DNA from: VAZQ01 sp963721005
Lineage (GTDB): Bacteria > Pseudomonadota > Alphaproteobacteria > Rhizobiales > Xanthobacteraceae
DNA: 64,000 nucleotides
Assembly (NCBI GenBank): GCA_963721005.1
Contig: CAVRHR010000003.1
Span: 1,302,001-1,366,000, forward strand
Direction: 5' to 3'
The notes beneath the pieces were generated by a model. The model did no database searches, was not told the DNA's origin, and was given only the letters and a program-made list of their open reading frames with translations. The position numbers were made by a program, and so were the translations under genes. Below, piece by piece: positions 1 through 8,778 of this stretch. Within the stretch, counting starts at the first letter, position 1; each line of letters starts with the position of its first letter.

Positions 1-231
1 GCCAAGCTCATGCTCGGGCTCGAGCGCGCGGCACGGTCGGGCGGCACGTTTCATCTCTGGTTCCACCCTTCCAACTTCTACCATCGCGGCGAGGAGCAGC
101 TGGCGACGCTCGGCTGGTTCCTGGCGCGCGCCGCGGACGCTGCCGGTCGCGGGCGGATCGAGTTCCGCACCATGGGGTCCTATGCGACCGATACGGGCGC
201 CGGCAGCATTGCGGCGCGGGCCGCTCCATGA
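1..231 (+). CDS. Polysaccharide deacetylase family protein, C-terminal fragment
   Basis: The window opens inside this gene; only its last 76 codons are visible, in frame 1 from the first base to a TGA at 229-231. The fragment contains a W-F-H-P-S-N-F stretch at about residues 20-26 of the fragment followed by an alternating helical tail, which resembles the C-terminal part of NodB-type polysaccharide deacetylases associated with exopolysaccharide loci. The stop overlaps the start of the next gene by the ATGA arrangement at 228-231, so the two are probably translationally coupled. The catalytic metal-binding motifs would lie upstream and cannot be checked. The family call rests on resemblance only. 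Confidence 0.6.
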   Translation, partial: AKLMLGLERAARSGGTFHLWFHPSNFYHRGEEQLATLGWFLARAADAAGRGRIEFRTMGSYATDTGAGSIAARAAP

Positions 232-1291
232 CGGCTTTGGTGCAGCCCCGTGCGGAAGGCTATGATTTCGTCCCGGCGCGGTCGGTGCAGACGGCACGCC
301 TCGTCGCGTTCGCGGCCGCGGTGTGGCCGGATCGGCCGCATGACCAGCTGGTGGCGCGCTGGTGGCGGCGGGCAGAGCCCGGCTGCGCGGTCGCCGCCAT
401 CCATACGGCGAGCGGCGCCATGGCGGGATTTGCTCGGCCCGCCCTTCGGACTGGCTGATCGACGGCAAGAGCGTCCCGACCATCGCGATCTGCGACTGGT
501 ATGTCGACCCGGCCCATGCCGGAAAGGGCATCGGCAAATGCCTGACCCAGCATCTCGAGCTGGCTGACCAGTTCGTCTACACGTTCTCGCTGTCGGAAGC
601 CGCCATCGCCAATTTCAAGAAGCTCGGCTGGGCGGGACCGCGCCGCGCTTCCCTGATGGTGCTGCCGTTGCCGCAGGTCACCCGGCTCGGCGCCGCATTG
701 TTTGGCCGCCAGACCGCGATCGAGATCGAGGATGCGGTCGTCAGTCCGGACAGCCCGGCGCTGGCGGCGCTCGGGCCGCAGCTCGATCGCATCGAGACGG
801 TCCGGCAGCCGGATGGCGGCGCCCGGATGCAGCGCGGGGCCGCCGAATGGCGCTGGCGCCTGTCGGTATGCGGCCCGCGCAGCTATCATTTTTGCCTGGC
901 ACGACGCGCCGGCGAGCCGGTCGGCTACGCGGTGGTGCGCCGCCTGACACCCGGGAGCAGCCGGCAGCTCGGGCGCATCCCGGGCGTCATGCTGACCGAC
1001 CTGGTCGCGGTGCATGACGAGCCGGCCGTGCTGCAGGCCCTTGCCCGGCGGGCGGCGGCGGTCGCGGCCGAGCTCGGCGCCGCGATCGTGCTGGCGGTCA
1101 CCAACCAGCCGGACCTGCAACAGGCGTTGGGCAAGGCCGGCTTCCTGTCGCCGCACACGCCGCTCATCGGGCGCGCCCTGCTGCAGCGGTCGCCGCACTA
1201 TATGTGGGTGCCGAAGGGACCGGGCGCGTCAATGACGGCGGAGAAGATGGGGCTCACCTTCGCGGATTCCGACGTCGATTTGTTGTTGTAG
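228..1291 (+). pseudogene. GNAT family N-acetyltransferase, frameshifted
   Basis: Reading begins at ATG 228 (overlapping the previous stop) and continues to about 430, then continuity is kept only by moving to another frame, which runs on to TAA at 1289-1291. The N-terminal part ends in A-S-G-A-M-A-G and the second frame resumes at C-S-A-R-P-S-D-W with the GNAT acetyl-CoA-binding motif D-P-A-H-A-G-K-G-I-G-K near position 510-545. Together the two parts give about 354 residues, long enough for a two-lobed GNAT protein. A one-base loss near 425-435 explains the break. Either a recent mutation or a sequence error; acceptor substrate unknown, though the deacetylase neighbour suggests envelope polysaccharide modification. 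Confidence 0.7.
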
Positions 1292-1302
1292 ATGTTTTTT
1301 TT

Positions 1303-1363
1303 GTCATGGCCGGGCATAGCCCGCGAAGACGGGCGCAAACGCCCGAATGTCCCGGCCATCTCG
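1303..1363. repeat. Dispersed palindromic repeat, family A
   Basis: Begins GTCATGGCCGGGCATAGCCC and contains a nested inverted repeat around GGGCG-CAAA-CGCCC. The same unit occurs in reverse orientation at about 39138-39179. It lies between the convergent GNAT and UbiD genes, and is preceded by a run of eight T at 1295-1302. A structured RNA or bidirectional terminator role is possible. Confidence 0.7.
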
Positions 1364-1389
1364 TTCAGGTTGGCGCGGCCGTGCCTTCC

Positions 1390-2988
1390 TTATTGTCGCT
1401 CACCTTTCGGCTTGGCGGCGAATTGCGAGCCGCGCACGCACATGCGGCCGCGTGGATCCTGCCAGAGCTTCTCGGTCGCATGCAGGTGGCCAAGCGCCTG
1501 CGCCACGGTGCGAAATTCATAGGAAGCAAACCGCTCCGCGATGTCGGTGTAGTACAGCGGCTCCTTGGCGATGACCTCCAATATCCGCTGCGCCAGTGCC
1601 GCAACCGCAGCCGCGTCGCCGGCCTGCCCGCCGGCATCGGCTTTGCCTTTGACGTAATCGTCGATCTTGGCGCGGTCCGCATACGCATAGGTGATGCGCT
1701 CGTAATGCTCCTTGGGAATGCCTTCCGGAATGGTGGCGTCGATGCCGACCTTGGCGCCGGTCGGCACCACCCCGAAGCCCTGCGGCAGGCTCGGATCGAG
1801 CGGCTTGGCCCGCGCATTGCTTACGATCATGATGTCGCGGTCGCCCTGCACCCTGGTGGCAATCGCCCATTCCACGTCCATGGGATCGAATACGTCGATG
1901 TCGTCATCGACCACCACCACGTGCTTCAAGTCCATCACCGACAGCGCGGCGAGCAACGCATTCTTGGCCTCGCCGGGATTTTTCTTGATCGAGATCACGG
2001 CGTGCCAGAACGCGCAGCCGCCGAGCGTGACATTGATGTCCTTGACGATGACGCCGGCGGTCTTGAGCGCCTGGCGGATCGCCGCATAACGCGTCGGCGC
2101 CGCCAGCCAGGTGTTTTCCCAGGGCATGTGCAGATTGTAGTAGATCGCATCCCGCCGCATGGAGATCGCCTTGACGCGCACCAGCGGGTTCCAGTGCAAC
2201 CCGCCCATGAGGCGCGTGAACTCGCCGAAGCGGCCCTCCGGCCAGGTCCAGCCGGTCGGCAGGATTTCCGCCTCCAGAACGATCTCGGCATCGGCAATGT
2301 AGGGCAGATCGATGGTCTGGCAGGGCGCGAGCTCCACCGGCGCGCCGCGCAAGCCCCCCGCGATCGCCATCTCGTCCATGCCCAACGGCGCCCGATAGCC
2401 GGAGCCGGTGATCTCGATCGGATGGGTGCCGATGCTGATGGAGATCGGCAACGGGCGGCCCTGTTGGTAGGCCCGTTGCGCGAACATGCGCATATTGTTG
2501 GGGGTGACGATGTCGATGCCGGTGAGATTCTTCTCCTTCACGATGAAGCGGTAGATGCCGCTGTTGATGCCGAACTCCGGGTCGCGGGTGATCACCACGC
2601 CGGCCGTGATCATGGGCCCGCCGTCGTAGATCGAGGACATCGGGATCGGCAGCCGGTAGAGGTCGACGTCCTCGTCCAAGAGCACCACCTCCCGGGCAGG
2701 CGAGGTCGCGAGGTATTTGGGCGGGATCGGGCGATCGATCGCCTGCTGCAGCTTGTCCTCGATCTCCCGGTAGGTCTCGCAGCCGAGCGCCATGATGGCG
2801 CGCTCGCGCGAGCGGATGATGCCCGACACCACCGGCATGTCGTAGCCGATGACGTTGTGGAAGAAGAGCGCGGTCTTGGCCTGGTCCACCAGCGTGGCGA
2901 TATGGCGGATGTCGACCGGCTGATGTAGGTCGACGAGATCGCCGGTCTGCCGCAAGCGGTCGAGGAACTGACGGAAATTCTCCTGCAT
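1390..2988 (-). CDS. UbiD family decarboxylase
   Basis: 532 residues, start ATG at 2986-2988 with a GGAGAC ribosome binding site about 7 bases upstream; a longer in-frame start at 3147 is rejected because its extra residues are not UbiD-like. UbiD enzymes use prenylated FMN for reversible decarboxylation of aromatic or alpha,beta-unsaturated acids. Visible hallmarks are the I-N-S-G-I-Y-R segment (prFMN/metal site) and E-G-R-F-G-E-F-T, which carries the paired catalytic glutamates. It is transcribed divergently from the oxidoreductase at 3091, with 102 bases between. No UbiX prenyltransferase is present in the window, so cofactor must be made elsewhere. Ubiquinone biosynthesis is unlikely given the catabolic neighbours; the substrate is unknown. 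Confidence 0.9.
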   Translation of the reverse strand: MQENFRQFLDRLRQTGDLVDLHQPVDIRHIATLVDQAKTALFFHNVIGYDMPVVSGIIRSRERAIMALGCETYREIEDKLQQAIDRPIPPKYLATSPAREVVLLDEDVDLYRLPIPMSSIYDGGPMITAGVVITRDPEFGINSGIYRFIVKEKNLTGIDIVTPNNMRMFAQRAYQQGRPLPISISIGTHPIEITGSGYRAPLGMDEMAIAGGLRGAPVELAPCQTIDLPYIADAEIVLEAEILPTGWTWPEGRFGEFTRLMGGLHWNPLVRVKAISMRRDAIYYNLHMPWENTWLAAPTRYAAIRQALKTAGVIVKDINVTLGGCAFWHAVISIKKNPGEAKNALLAALSVMDLKHVVVVDDDIDVFDPMDVEWAIATRVQGDRDIMIVSNARAKPLDPSLPQGFGVVPTGAKVGIDATIPEGIPKEHYERITYAYADRAKIDDYVKGKADAGGQAGDAAAVAALAQRILEVIAKEPLYYTDIAERFASYEFRTVAQALGHLHATEKLWQDPRGRMCVRGSQFAAKPKGERQ

Positions 2989-3090
2989 CCATAGTCTCCG
3001 AAAAGGCGCCGGGCCGCAGTTGTTGGGGGGCATGCCATAAGCTACTGAGATCGGGATGCGACAGCAATCCGGATACGAGAGGTCATCGCC

Positions 3091-4125
3091 GTGACAGCCG
3101 ACACCAGGGCAAATCGGACCATGCGGGCGCTGGTGCTGCGCCGGCATGGCAGCCGCGACGATCTCGAGCTGGTCGAGGATTACCCGGCGCCGCTAGCGGC
3201 GGACGGGCATGTGGTGATCCGGGTAAGAGCCTCCTCGTTCAACTATCACGACGTGTTCACGGTGGTCGGCATGCCCGGCATCAAGGTGCCGCTGCCGGTG
3301 ATCATCGGCCTCGACATGGCGGGCGAGATCGCCGAGGTCGGCGCCGGCGTGACGCCCTGGAAGCCGGGCGATCGCGTCCTGGTCAATCCGGTGAACCGGA
3401 AGAAGGGCCTGATGGGCGAGATGCTGGACGGCGGCATGGCGGAATACTGCCTGGTCGCCGCCGACCAGCTGGTCGCCATGCCGGACGGTGTCACCTTCGA
3501 GGAGGCGGCGTCGCTGCCGGTCGCCTATGGGACCGCGCATCGGATGCTGATCACGCACCAGACGGTGAATGCCGGCGAGCGCGTGCTGGTGCTCGGCGCG
3601 AGCGGCGGCGTCGGCACCGGCTGCGTCATGCTGGCGAAGCTGTTGGGCGCGCATGTCATCGCCTGCACCAGCGGCGCCGAGAAGGCGCGGGCGTTGCGCG
3701 AGCTCGGTGCCGACGAGGTGATCAATTACCGCGAGGTCGATTTCTCCAAATGGGCGATCGAGAGATACGGCAAGCCGCAGCGCCGCAGCCACGAGGGCGG
3801 CGTCGATGTGGTGATCAATTTCACCGGCGGCGACACCTGGGTGCCCTCGCTGCGCTGCCTCAAGCGCGGCGGCAAGCTCCTGGTATGCGGGGCGACCGCC
3901 GGCCACGACCCCAAGGAGGATCTGCGCTACGTGTGGAGCTTCGAGCTCAAGATCATCGGCTCCAACAGCTTCTACGACGACGACCTCAGCGGGCTGATGC
4001 AACTCATCGCGGAGCGCAAGATCAAGCCGGTGATCGACAAGCTGCTGCCGCTCGACCAGGCCAAGGAAGGCTTGCGCCTGATCCAGGACCGCGAGGTGAT
4101 CGGCAAGGTGGTGGTGACGCCGTGA
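3091..4125 (+). CDS. Zinc-binding/quinone oxidoreductase-type alcohol dehydrogenase (MDR superfamily)
   Basis: 344 residues from GTG 3091, preceded by GAGAGG; an ATG at 3121 (M-R-A-L-V-L) is an alternative start. The N-terminal GroES-like domain (to about residue 150) and the Rossmann domain with G-A-S-G-G-V-G at about 170 are typical of medium-chain dehydrogenases/quinone oxidoreductases that bind NADPH. The cysteine cluster of a structural zinc lobe is absent, which favours the zinc-free quinone-reductase or enoyl-reductase branch. It is the first gene of an operon-like series (thioesterase, acyl-CoA ligase, VOC protein) and faces UbiD, so it probably reduces or oxidises an intermediate of the same pathway. 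Substrate unknown. Confidence 0.88.
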   Translation: MTADTRANRTMRALVLRRHGSRDDLELVEDYPAPLAADGHVVIRVRASSFNYHDVFTVVGMPGIKVPLPVIIGLDMAGEIAEVGAGVTPWKPGDRVLVNPVNRKKGLMGEMLDGGMAEYCLVAADQLVAMPDGVTFEEAASLPVAYGTAHRMLITHQTVNAGERVLVLGASGGVGTGCVMLAKLLGAHVIACTSGAEKARALRELGADEVINYREVDFSKWAIERYGKPQRRSHEGGVDVVINFTGGDTWVPSLRCLKRGGKLLVCGATAGHDPKEDLRYVWSFELKIIGSNSFYDDDLSGLMQLIAERKIKPVIDKLLPLDQAKEGLRLIQDREVIGKVVVTP

Positions 4126-4140
4126 TCGACGCCACCGGGC

Positions 4141-4221
4141 GTCATGGCCGTGCTCGTCACGGCCACCCACGACTTTGCGACACTGCGAGACGTGGATGGC
4201 CGGAACAAGTCCGGCCATGAC
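4141..4221. repeat. Dispersed palindromic repeat between ADH and thioesterase genes
   Basis: Starts GTCATGGCCGTGCTCGTCAC and ends in the complementary CCGGCCATGAC at 4211-4221, with an inner pair built on GGCCACCCACG and CGTGGATGGCC. Same palindromic style as the units at 1303 and 9282. It interrupts the otherwise tight gene spacing of this operon. Confidence 0.6.
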
Positions 4222-4254
4222 GCAAAGAGGCTGTGGCCTGCAGGAGCAAGAACG

Positions 4255-4674
4255 ATGACCGAGGAGATGACCGTCGCGCGGGTGCAGGAGCTGATCAGCC
4301 GGGCGCCCTATCATCAATGGCTCGGCCTCAAGGTGGTGGCGGTGCACGAGGACGGCATCGAGCTCACCGCCACATGGCGCGAGGAATGGGTGGTCAATCC
4401 GGAGCGGCGCTATACCCATGGGGGCGTGCTGGCAGCCTTGATCGATCTCGCCGCCGATTGGGCGCTGGTGCGGCGGACCGGCCGCGGCGTACCGACCATC
4501 GACATGCGGATCGACTATCATGCGGCCGCGATGCCGGGCGATCTCACCGTGCGCGGCAAGGTGGTCCGCTTCGGCGGCCAGTTCTCGACCGCCGAGGCGC
4601 AAGTGCTCGATGCCTCCGGCAAGCTCTTGGCGAGCGGACGCGGCACCTATTTCACCGCGCCCCCCAAAGCCTGA
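4255..4674 (+). CDS. PaaI-type hotdog-fold thioesterase
   Basis: 139 residues from ATG 4255 with CAGGAG eight bases upstream; upstream in-frame ATG 4144 lies inside a dispersed repeat and is rejected. The hotdog-fold signature H-G-G-V-L-A-A-L-I-D at about residues 59-68 marks the acyl-CoA thioesterase family, which hydrolyses aryl- or acyl-CoA esters to free acid and CoA. The D of that segment and the following loop supply the usual catalytic acidic residue. It lies 13 bases before an acyl-CoA ligase, so the pair could load and release CoA in the same pathway, for instance rescuing CoA from dead-end esters. Confidence 0.88.
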   Translation: MTEEMTVARVQELISRAPYHQWLGLKVVAVHEDGIELTATWREEWVVNPERRYTHGGVLAALIDLAADWALVRRTGRGVPTIDMRIDYHAAAMPGDLTVRGKVVRFGGQFSTAEAQVLDASGKLLASGRGTYFTAPPKA

Positions 4675-4687
4675 TCCATCACCCGCC

Positions 4688-6199
4688 ATGGCGCGCTGGC
4701 AAAATCTCGGCGACCTGATCTGCCGCGACCGCGAGCCGGACAAAGTCGCGATCATCGACCTCGGCGGCGAGCGATCCGAGCGCCATTACACCTACGGGGA
4801 TATCGACGCCTTCGCCAATGGGGTCGCGCGCAGCCTCTTGGCCCGCGGGCTCAAGCGCGGCGAGCGGGTCGCGATCCTGTCCGCCAATCGGGCCGAGTAC
4901 CTGTTCGCCTACTACGGGATCATGCGCGCCGGCCTGGTGGCGGTGCCGATCAATTTCAAGTTCCCGCGCGCCACCATCGACTTCATCCTGCGCGATTGCG
5001 GCGCCAAGCTCGTGTTTTGCGATCCGGCGCGCGGCGCTGACTGCGCCGGCGAATTGCCCTGCGTCTGGTTCGGGCTCGAAGGCGACGGCGGCTTCGAGCG
5101 CTTCCTCGATCTTGGACCATTCCAGGCGATACAGCCGGCGGCAAATGAGCCAGCCATGATCCTCTACACTTCAGGCTCGACCGGCACGCCGAAAGGCGTG
5201 GTGCTCTCGCATCAAAGCCACATCTGGGTGGTGGAGACGCGGCTCGCAGGAGCGGACCTCTCTCGCCACCGTTATCTCGTCGCGGCGCCGCTCTATCACA
5301 TGAATGCGCTGGCGCTGAGCAAGCTCGCCTGTGCGGCCCATGCCACCATCGTGCTGCTGCCGCAATTCACCGCGCGCGCCTATATCGAGGCAATCGAGCG
5401 CCACCGCTGCACCTGGCTTACCGCGGTGCCGCCGATGATCGCCATGATGCTGCGCGAGCATGAGCTGCTGGGGCGCACCGATATTTCAAGCGTGGAGTCC
5501 ATCCGCATGGGCTCGGCACCGGTGAGCGCGGGCCTAATGGCCGCCATCCGCCGGGCCTTGCCGCAGGCTTCGGTGACCAACGCCTATGGCACCACCGAGG
5601 CCGGGCCGGTGGTGTTCGGGCCGCATCCGCAACGCCTGCCGCAGCCGGAGCTGTCGGTCGGTTACCCGCATCCCGAGGTGCAGCTGCGCCTGGTGGATGG
5701 CGCGAACCGCGACGCGGACGAGGGCGTGCTGGAGATGAAATGCCCCGCCGTCATGCTGGGCTATCACAACCGGCCCGATGTCCCCTCGCCGCTTACCCCG
5801 GATGGCTATTACGTCACCGGCGACGTGTTCCGGCGGGACCGCCAAGGCTTCCACTATTTCGTCGGGCGCACCGACGACATGTTCGTGTCCGGCGGCGAGA
5901 ACATCTATCCGACCGACGTCGAGCGCATGCTGGAGCGCCATCCCGACATCGCCCAGGCCTGCGTGGTGCCGATCGAGGACGAGATCAAGGGCCAGAAGCC
6001 GGTGGCGTTCGTGGTGCTGAAGCCGGGCCGCCGGCCGGGCGACGAGGAGATCAAGCGCTTTGCGCTCGCCAACGCGCCCGCCTACCAGCATCCGCGCTTC
6101 GTCTGGTTCATGGACGAGCTGCCGCTCGCCTCCACCAACAAGGTCGATCGGCACGCCTTGCATGCGCTGGCCGAACAGCGCGTCGGCGGGCACCCGTGA
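4688..6199 (+). CDS. AMP-forming acyl-CoA ligase (ANL superfamily)
   Basis: 503 residues from ATG 4688, 13 bases after the thioesterase stop; longer in-frame starts overlap the thioesterase and are rejected. ANL landmarks are in order: phosphate loop Y-T-S-G-S-T-G-T-P-K-G near residue 160, Y-G-T-T-E near 300, G-D-V-F near 378, hinge/core segment with G-G-E-N-I-Y-P near 400, and the catalytic lysine K485 in T-N-K-V-D-R. The enzyme activates a carboxylic acid through an adenylate to the CoA thioester. Its length and compact N-terminus fit short-chain, aryl or cyclohexane carboxylate ligases. With UbiD and the dehydrogenase it suggests a CoA-dependent organic-acid pathway; substrate undetermined. 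Confidence 0.93.
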   Translation: MARWQNLGDLICRDREPDKVAIIDLGGERSERHYTYGDIDAFANGVARSLLARGLKRGERVAILSANRAEYLFAYYGIMRAGLVAVPINFKFPRATIDFILRDCGAKLVFCDPARGADCAGELPCVWFGLEGDGGFERFLDLGPFQAIQPAANEPAMILYTSGSTGTPKGVVLSHQSHIWVVETRLAGADLSRHRYLVAAPLYHMNALALSKLACAAHATIVLLPQFTARAYIEAIERHRCTWLTAVPPMIAMMLREHELLGRTDISSVESIRMGSAPVSAGLMAAIRRALPQASVTNAYGTTEAGPVVFGPHPQRLPQPELSVGYPHPEVQLRLVDGANRDADEGVLEMKCPAVMLGYHNRPDVPSPLTPDGYYVTGDVFRRDRQGFHYFVGRTDDMFVSGGENIYPTDVERMLERHPDIAQACVVPIEDEIKGQKPVAFVVLKPGRRPGDEEIKRFALANAPAYQHPRFVWFMDELPLASTNKVDRHALHALAEQRVGGHP

Positions 6200-6208
6200 G
6201 GTTCGGCC

Positions 6209-7135
6209 GTGGCTGAATTTGCGGAGATCAATCGCCAGCTCCCGCTCGGTGCCGAGATATTCCTCGATCACATCGGCCATTTCGTACCCGATCCGCGGGC
6301 CGCGAGCCGGGCGCTGGCGCGGGCCGGCTTCGCCCCCACGCCGCTGTCGGTGCAAACCCAGCCGGATCCGGCGGGCGGCCCGCCCCGCCTCACCGGCACC
6401 GGCAATGTCACCGCCATGCTGGGGCGCGGCTACATCGAGGTGCTGTTCAAGACTGCGGATACGCCGCTCGGCCAAGAGCTCGACGCCGCCATGGCGCGCT
6501 ACGCCGGCATTCACTTGGTGGCCTTCGGGGTGGCGGACGCGGGGAGCGCCCATGCGCGGCTGCGGCAGGAGGGATTTCGGGTGCGCCCGCTGGTCGAGAT
6601 GCAGCGGCCGGTCGAGACCGTGGCAGCGCCCGGAATCGCGGCCTTCACGGTGGCGCGCCTGGAGCCGGGGGAGATGCCGGAGGGCCGGATTCAGCTCCTC
6701 ACCCACCACACCGAGCCGATGGTGTGGCAGCCGCGCTGGCTAACCCATCCCAACGGGGCCACTGGACTTACCAGCGTCATCGTCGCGGTCGGCGATGTCG
6801 ACGAAGCCGCCCGCCGCTTCGAGCGTCTCACCGGCCGCCAGCCGAGACAATCTTCGCTCGGTCAATCCATCGGGCTCGATCGCGGTTACGTTGAATTGGT
6901 GAGCGCCATCACATTCTCCCAAATGCTTCCCCAAGTCCCGATCCCGTCGCTGCCGTTCATCGGCGCCTACGGGATATCGGTCGGGTCGCTGGAGGTGGTC
7001 GAGCGCAGCTTGCGGCAGGGCGGGCTGGCGAGCGAGCAACGCGGCCAAAGCCTGATCGTGGCCTTTCCGCCGGAACTCGGTTGCGGAGCCTGGCTGTTCA
7101 GCTGCCCCAGTGCGGCCAGCGCCGGTCCGCGATGA
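6209..7135 (+). CDS. Glyoxalase-like (VOC) domain protein
   Basis: 308 residues from GTG 6209 with GAGG in the preceding stop region, nine bases after the ligase. The start is H-I-G-H-F-V-P-D (about residue 21), typical of the first beta strand of vicinal-oxygen-chelate folds, and a second half-module begins with T-S-V-I-V-A-V-G-D-V near 192. The pattern matches the glyoxalase-like domain family of bacterial proteins of about 300 residues, whose reactions include dioxygenase, epimerase or lyase chemistry on metal-bound substrates. It ends the operon, and its last 38 bases overlap the 3' end of the convergent oxidoreductase gene. Specific role unknown. Confidence 0.82.
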   Translation: MAEFAEINRQLPLGAEIFLDHIGHFVPDPRAASRALARAGFAPTPLSVQTQPDPAGGPPRLTGTGNVTAMLGRGYIEVLFKTADTPLGQELDAAMARYAGIHLVAFGVADAGSAHARLRQEGFRVRPLVEMQRPVETVAAPGIAAFTVARLEPGEMPEGRIQLLTHHTEPMVWQPRWLTHPNGATGLTSVIVAVGDVDEAARRFERLTGRQPRQSSLGQSIGLDRGYVELVSAITFSQMLPQVPIPSLPFIGAYGISVGSLEVVERSLRQGGLASEQRGQSLIVAFPPELGCGAWLFSCPSAASAGPR

Positions 7136-8723
7136 TGGCGCACGCCGCATTGTGACCCGGCGCGCCCGTGACCCCGCCGCCCGGATGGGCGCCGGCGCCG
7201 CAGTGATAGATTCCCTTGAGCGGCCCCCGGTAGTCCGCATAGCCGAGCGCCGGCCGCGCCCAGAACAGCTGGTCGAGCGTCAAGGCGCCATGAAAGATGT
7301 CGCCGCCGGTCATGCCGAAGATCTCCTCCAGGTCCAAGGGGGTGAGCGCCGCGCGGCCGATGACGCTCGCCTTGAAGCCCGGCGCATACCGCTCGACCGT
7401 ATCGATCATCAAATCCGCCACCTCCTCGCGGCGGTCGTTCCACGAGCGCCCATCGGGCAGCTGCGGCGCCACGTGCTGGCAGAACAGGCTCGCCACATGA
7501 GCGCCGGGCGGCGCCAAGCTGTCGTCCAGGGTCGAGGGGATCAGCATCTCGATGACCGGCTCGCGGCTCACCCCGTGCAGGCGCGCGTCGCAAAAGGCGC
7601 GGTCCATATAGGCGAGGCTGGGCGCCATGATGATGCCGGCGGTATGATGGTCGGCCGGCGTGCTGCCGGGCAGCGCCGTAAAGCTCGGCAGCCGCGAGAG
7701 CGCGACGTTCATCCGGAACGTGCCGGAGCCGCAGCGCCATTGGCGCATGCGCTGCAGGAAGGAAGGCTCGAGGGCGTCGCCCGGCACCATCCGGGTATAG
7801 AGGAGCTTCGGGTTCACGTTGGCGGCGACCGCGGCGGCCCGGATGACGCGCCCGTCCGCCAGCACCACGCCGCCGGCCCTGCCCTTCTCGACCAGCACCT
7901 CGCGCACCGGCGCGTCGGTCTCGATCTCCACCCCATGCTGGCGCGCCGCCCGCGCCATGGCCTGCGTGATGGCGCCCATGCCGCCCAGCGCATGGCCCCA
8001 GGTGCGTTTCTTGCCGTTCACCTCGCCGAAGGCGTGATGCAAAAGCACATAGGCGGTGCCTGGCGTGTACGGGCTCGCATAGTTCCCCACGATGGCATCG
8101 AAGCCGAACCAGGCCTTGAGGAGGTCGCCTTCGAACCAGCCGTCGAGATAGTCGGCAGCCGACTTGGTAAACAGGTCGAAGAGGGTGCGCAGATTTTCCG
8201 TGGACAGTCCGCGAAGCCGGTTGCCCAGGCGCCCGGCTTTCAATATTTCACTCAAGGTTTTGAGATTGAAGCCGCGGCTTAGATTCGGCGGCGCCTGCAG
8301 GACGAGCTCGCGCAGCAAGTCGGCGTTGGCGTCGAGCTCACGGCAGAAGGCGCCATAGCGGGCGGCGTCGGCGGGGCTGAACTTGGCGATGTTGCTTTCG
8401 GTTTGCCCTTCGGCGGCGAGCAGGTACCGGCCATCCGGTGCAGGGAGGAAGTTCTGGGCGCGACGCTCGACAATCTGCAGTCCATGATCGAGCAGGCGCA
8501 GGTCGGCGATGATCTTGGGATTGAGCAGGCTTACCGTGTAGGCGGCGACCGAGTTGCGGAAGCCCGGATGGAACTCCTGCGTGACCGCGGCGCCTCCCAC
8601 CACCGACCGGCGCTCGACCACCTTGACCGAGAGCCCGGCCATCCCGAGATAGGCGGCACATGTCAGCCCGTTATGGCCTGCCCCAATGATGACGACATCG
8701 TAGCTCTGCATCGAAGCCGTCAT
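7098..8723 (-). CDS. Phytoene dehydrogenase-like FAD-dependent oxidoreductase
   Basis: 541 residues from ATG 8721-8723; an ATG at 8711 is also possible. The N-terminus carries the dinucleotide-binding fingerprint V-V-I-I-G-A-G-H-N-G-L near residue 10 followed by V-E-R-R and G-G-A-A-V-T, and the C-terminus has the FAD-contacting G-A-G-A-H-P-G-G-G-V. This is the pattern of the phytoene-desaturase-like/PYROXD2-like family, which is widespread outside carotenoid synthesis. No crtB or crtE is nearby, so carotenoid desaturation is not supported. It converges on and overlaps the VOC gene, and may oxidise an isoprenoid or alicyclic substrate of the adjacent cluster. Confidence 0.9.
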   Translation of the reverse strand: MTASMQSYDVVIIGAGHNGLTCAAYLGMAGLSVKVVERRSVVGGAAVTQEFHPGFRNSVAAYTVSLLNPKIIADLRLLDHGLQIVERRAQNFLPAPDGRYLLAAEGQTESNIAKFSPADAARYGAFCRELDANADLLRELVLQAPPNLSRGFNLKTLSEILKAGRLGNRLRGLSTENLRTLFDLFTKSAADYLDGWFEGDLLKAWFGFDAIVGNYASPYTPGTAYVLLHHAFGEVNGKKRTWGHALGGMGAITQAMARAARQHGVEIETDAPVREVLVEKGRAGGVVLADGRVIRAAAVAANVNPKLLYTRMVPGDALEPSFLQRMRQWRCGSGTFRMNVALSRLPSFTALPGSTPADHHTAGIIMAPSLAYMDRAFCDARLHGVSREPVIEMLIPSTLDDSLAPPGAHVASLFCQHVAPQLPDGRSWNDRREEVADLMIDTVERYAPGFKASVIGRAALTPLDLEEIFGMTGGDIFHGALTLDQLFWARPALGYADYRGPLKGIYHCGAGAHPGGGVTGAPGHNAACAIIADRRWPHWGS

Positions 8724-8778
8724 TTCCTGCGCCGGACCCGGCGATCACCCGTCAACAACATGGACCTATCCTAGTCTC

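Noticed and set aside
1204..2928. Long open frame on the plus strand opposite UbiD (574 codons)
   Set aside because: It is the antisense shadow of the UbiD gene; its translation is rich in R, H, D and A without any domain, typical of high-GC shadow frames.
3193..4755. Long minus-strand frame opposite the oxidoreductase and thioesterase
   Set aside because: Antisense shadow of two well-supported genes; low-complexity H/R/D composition.
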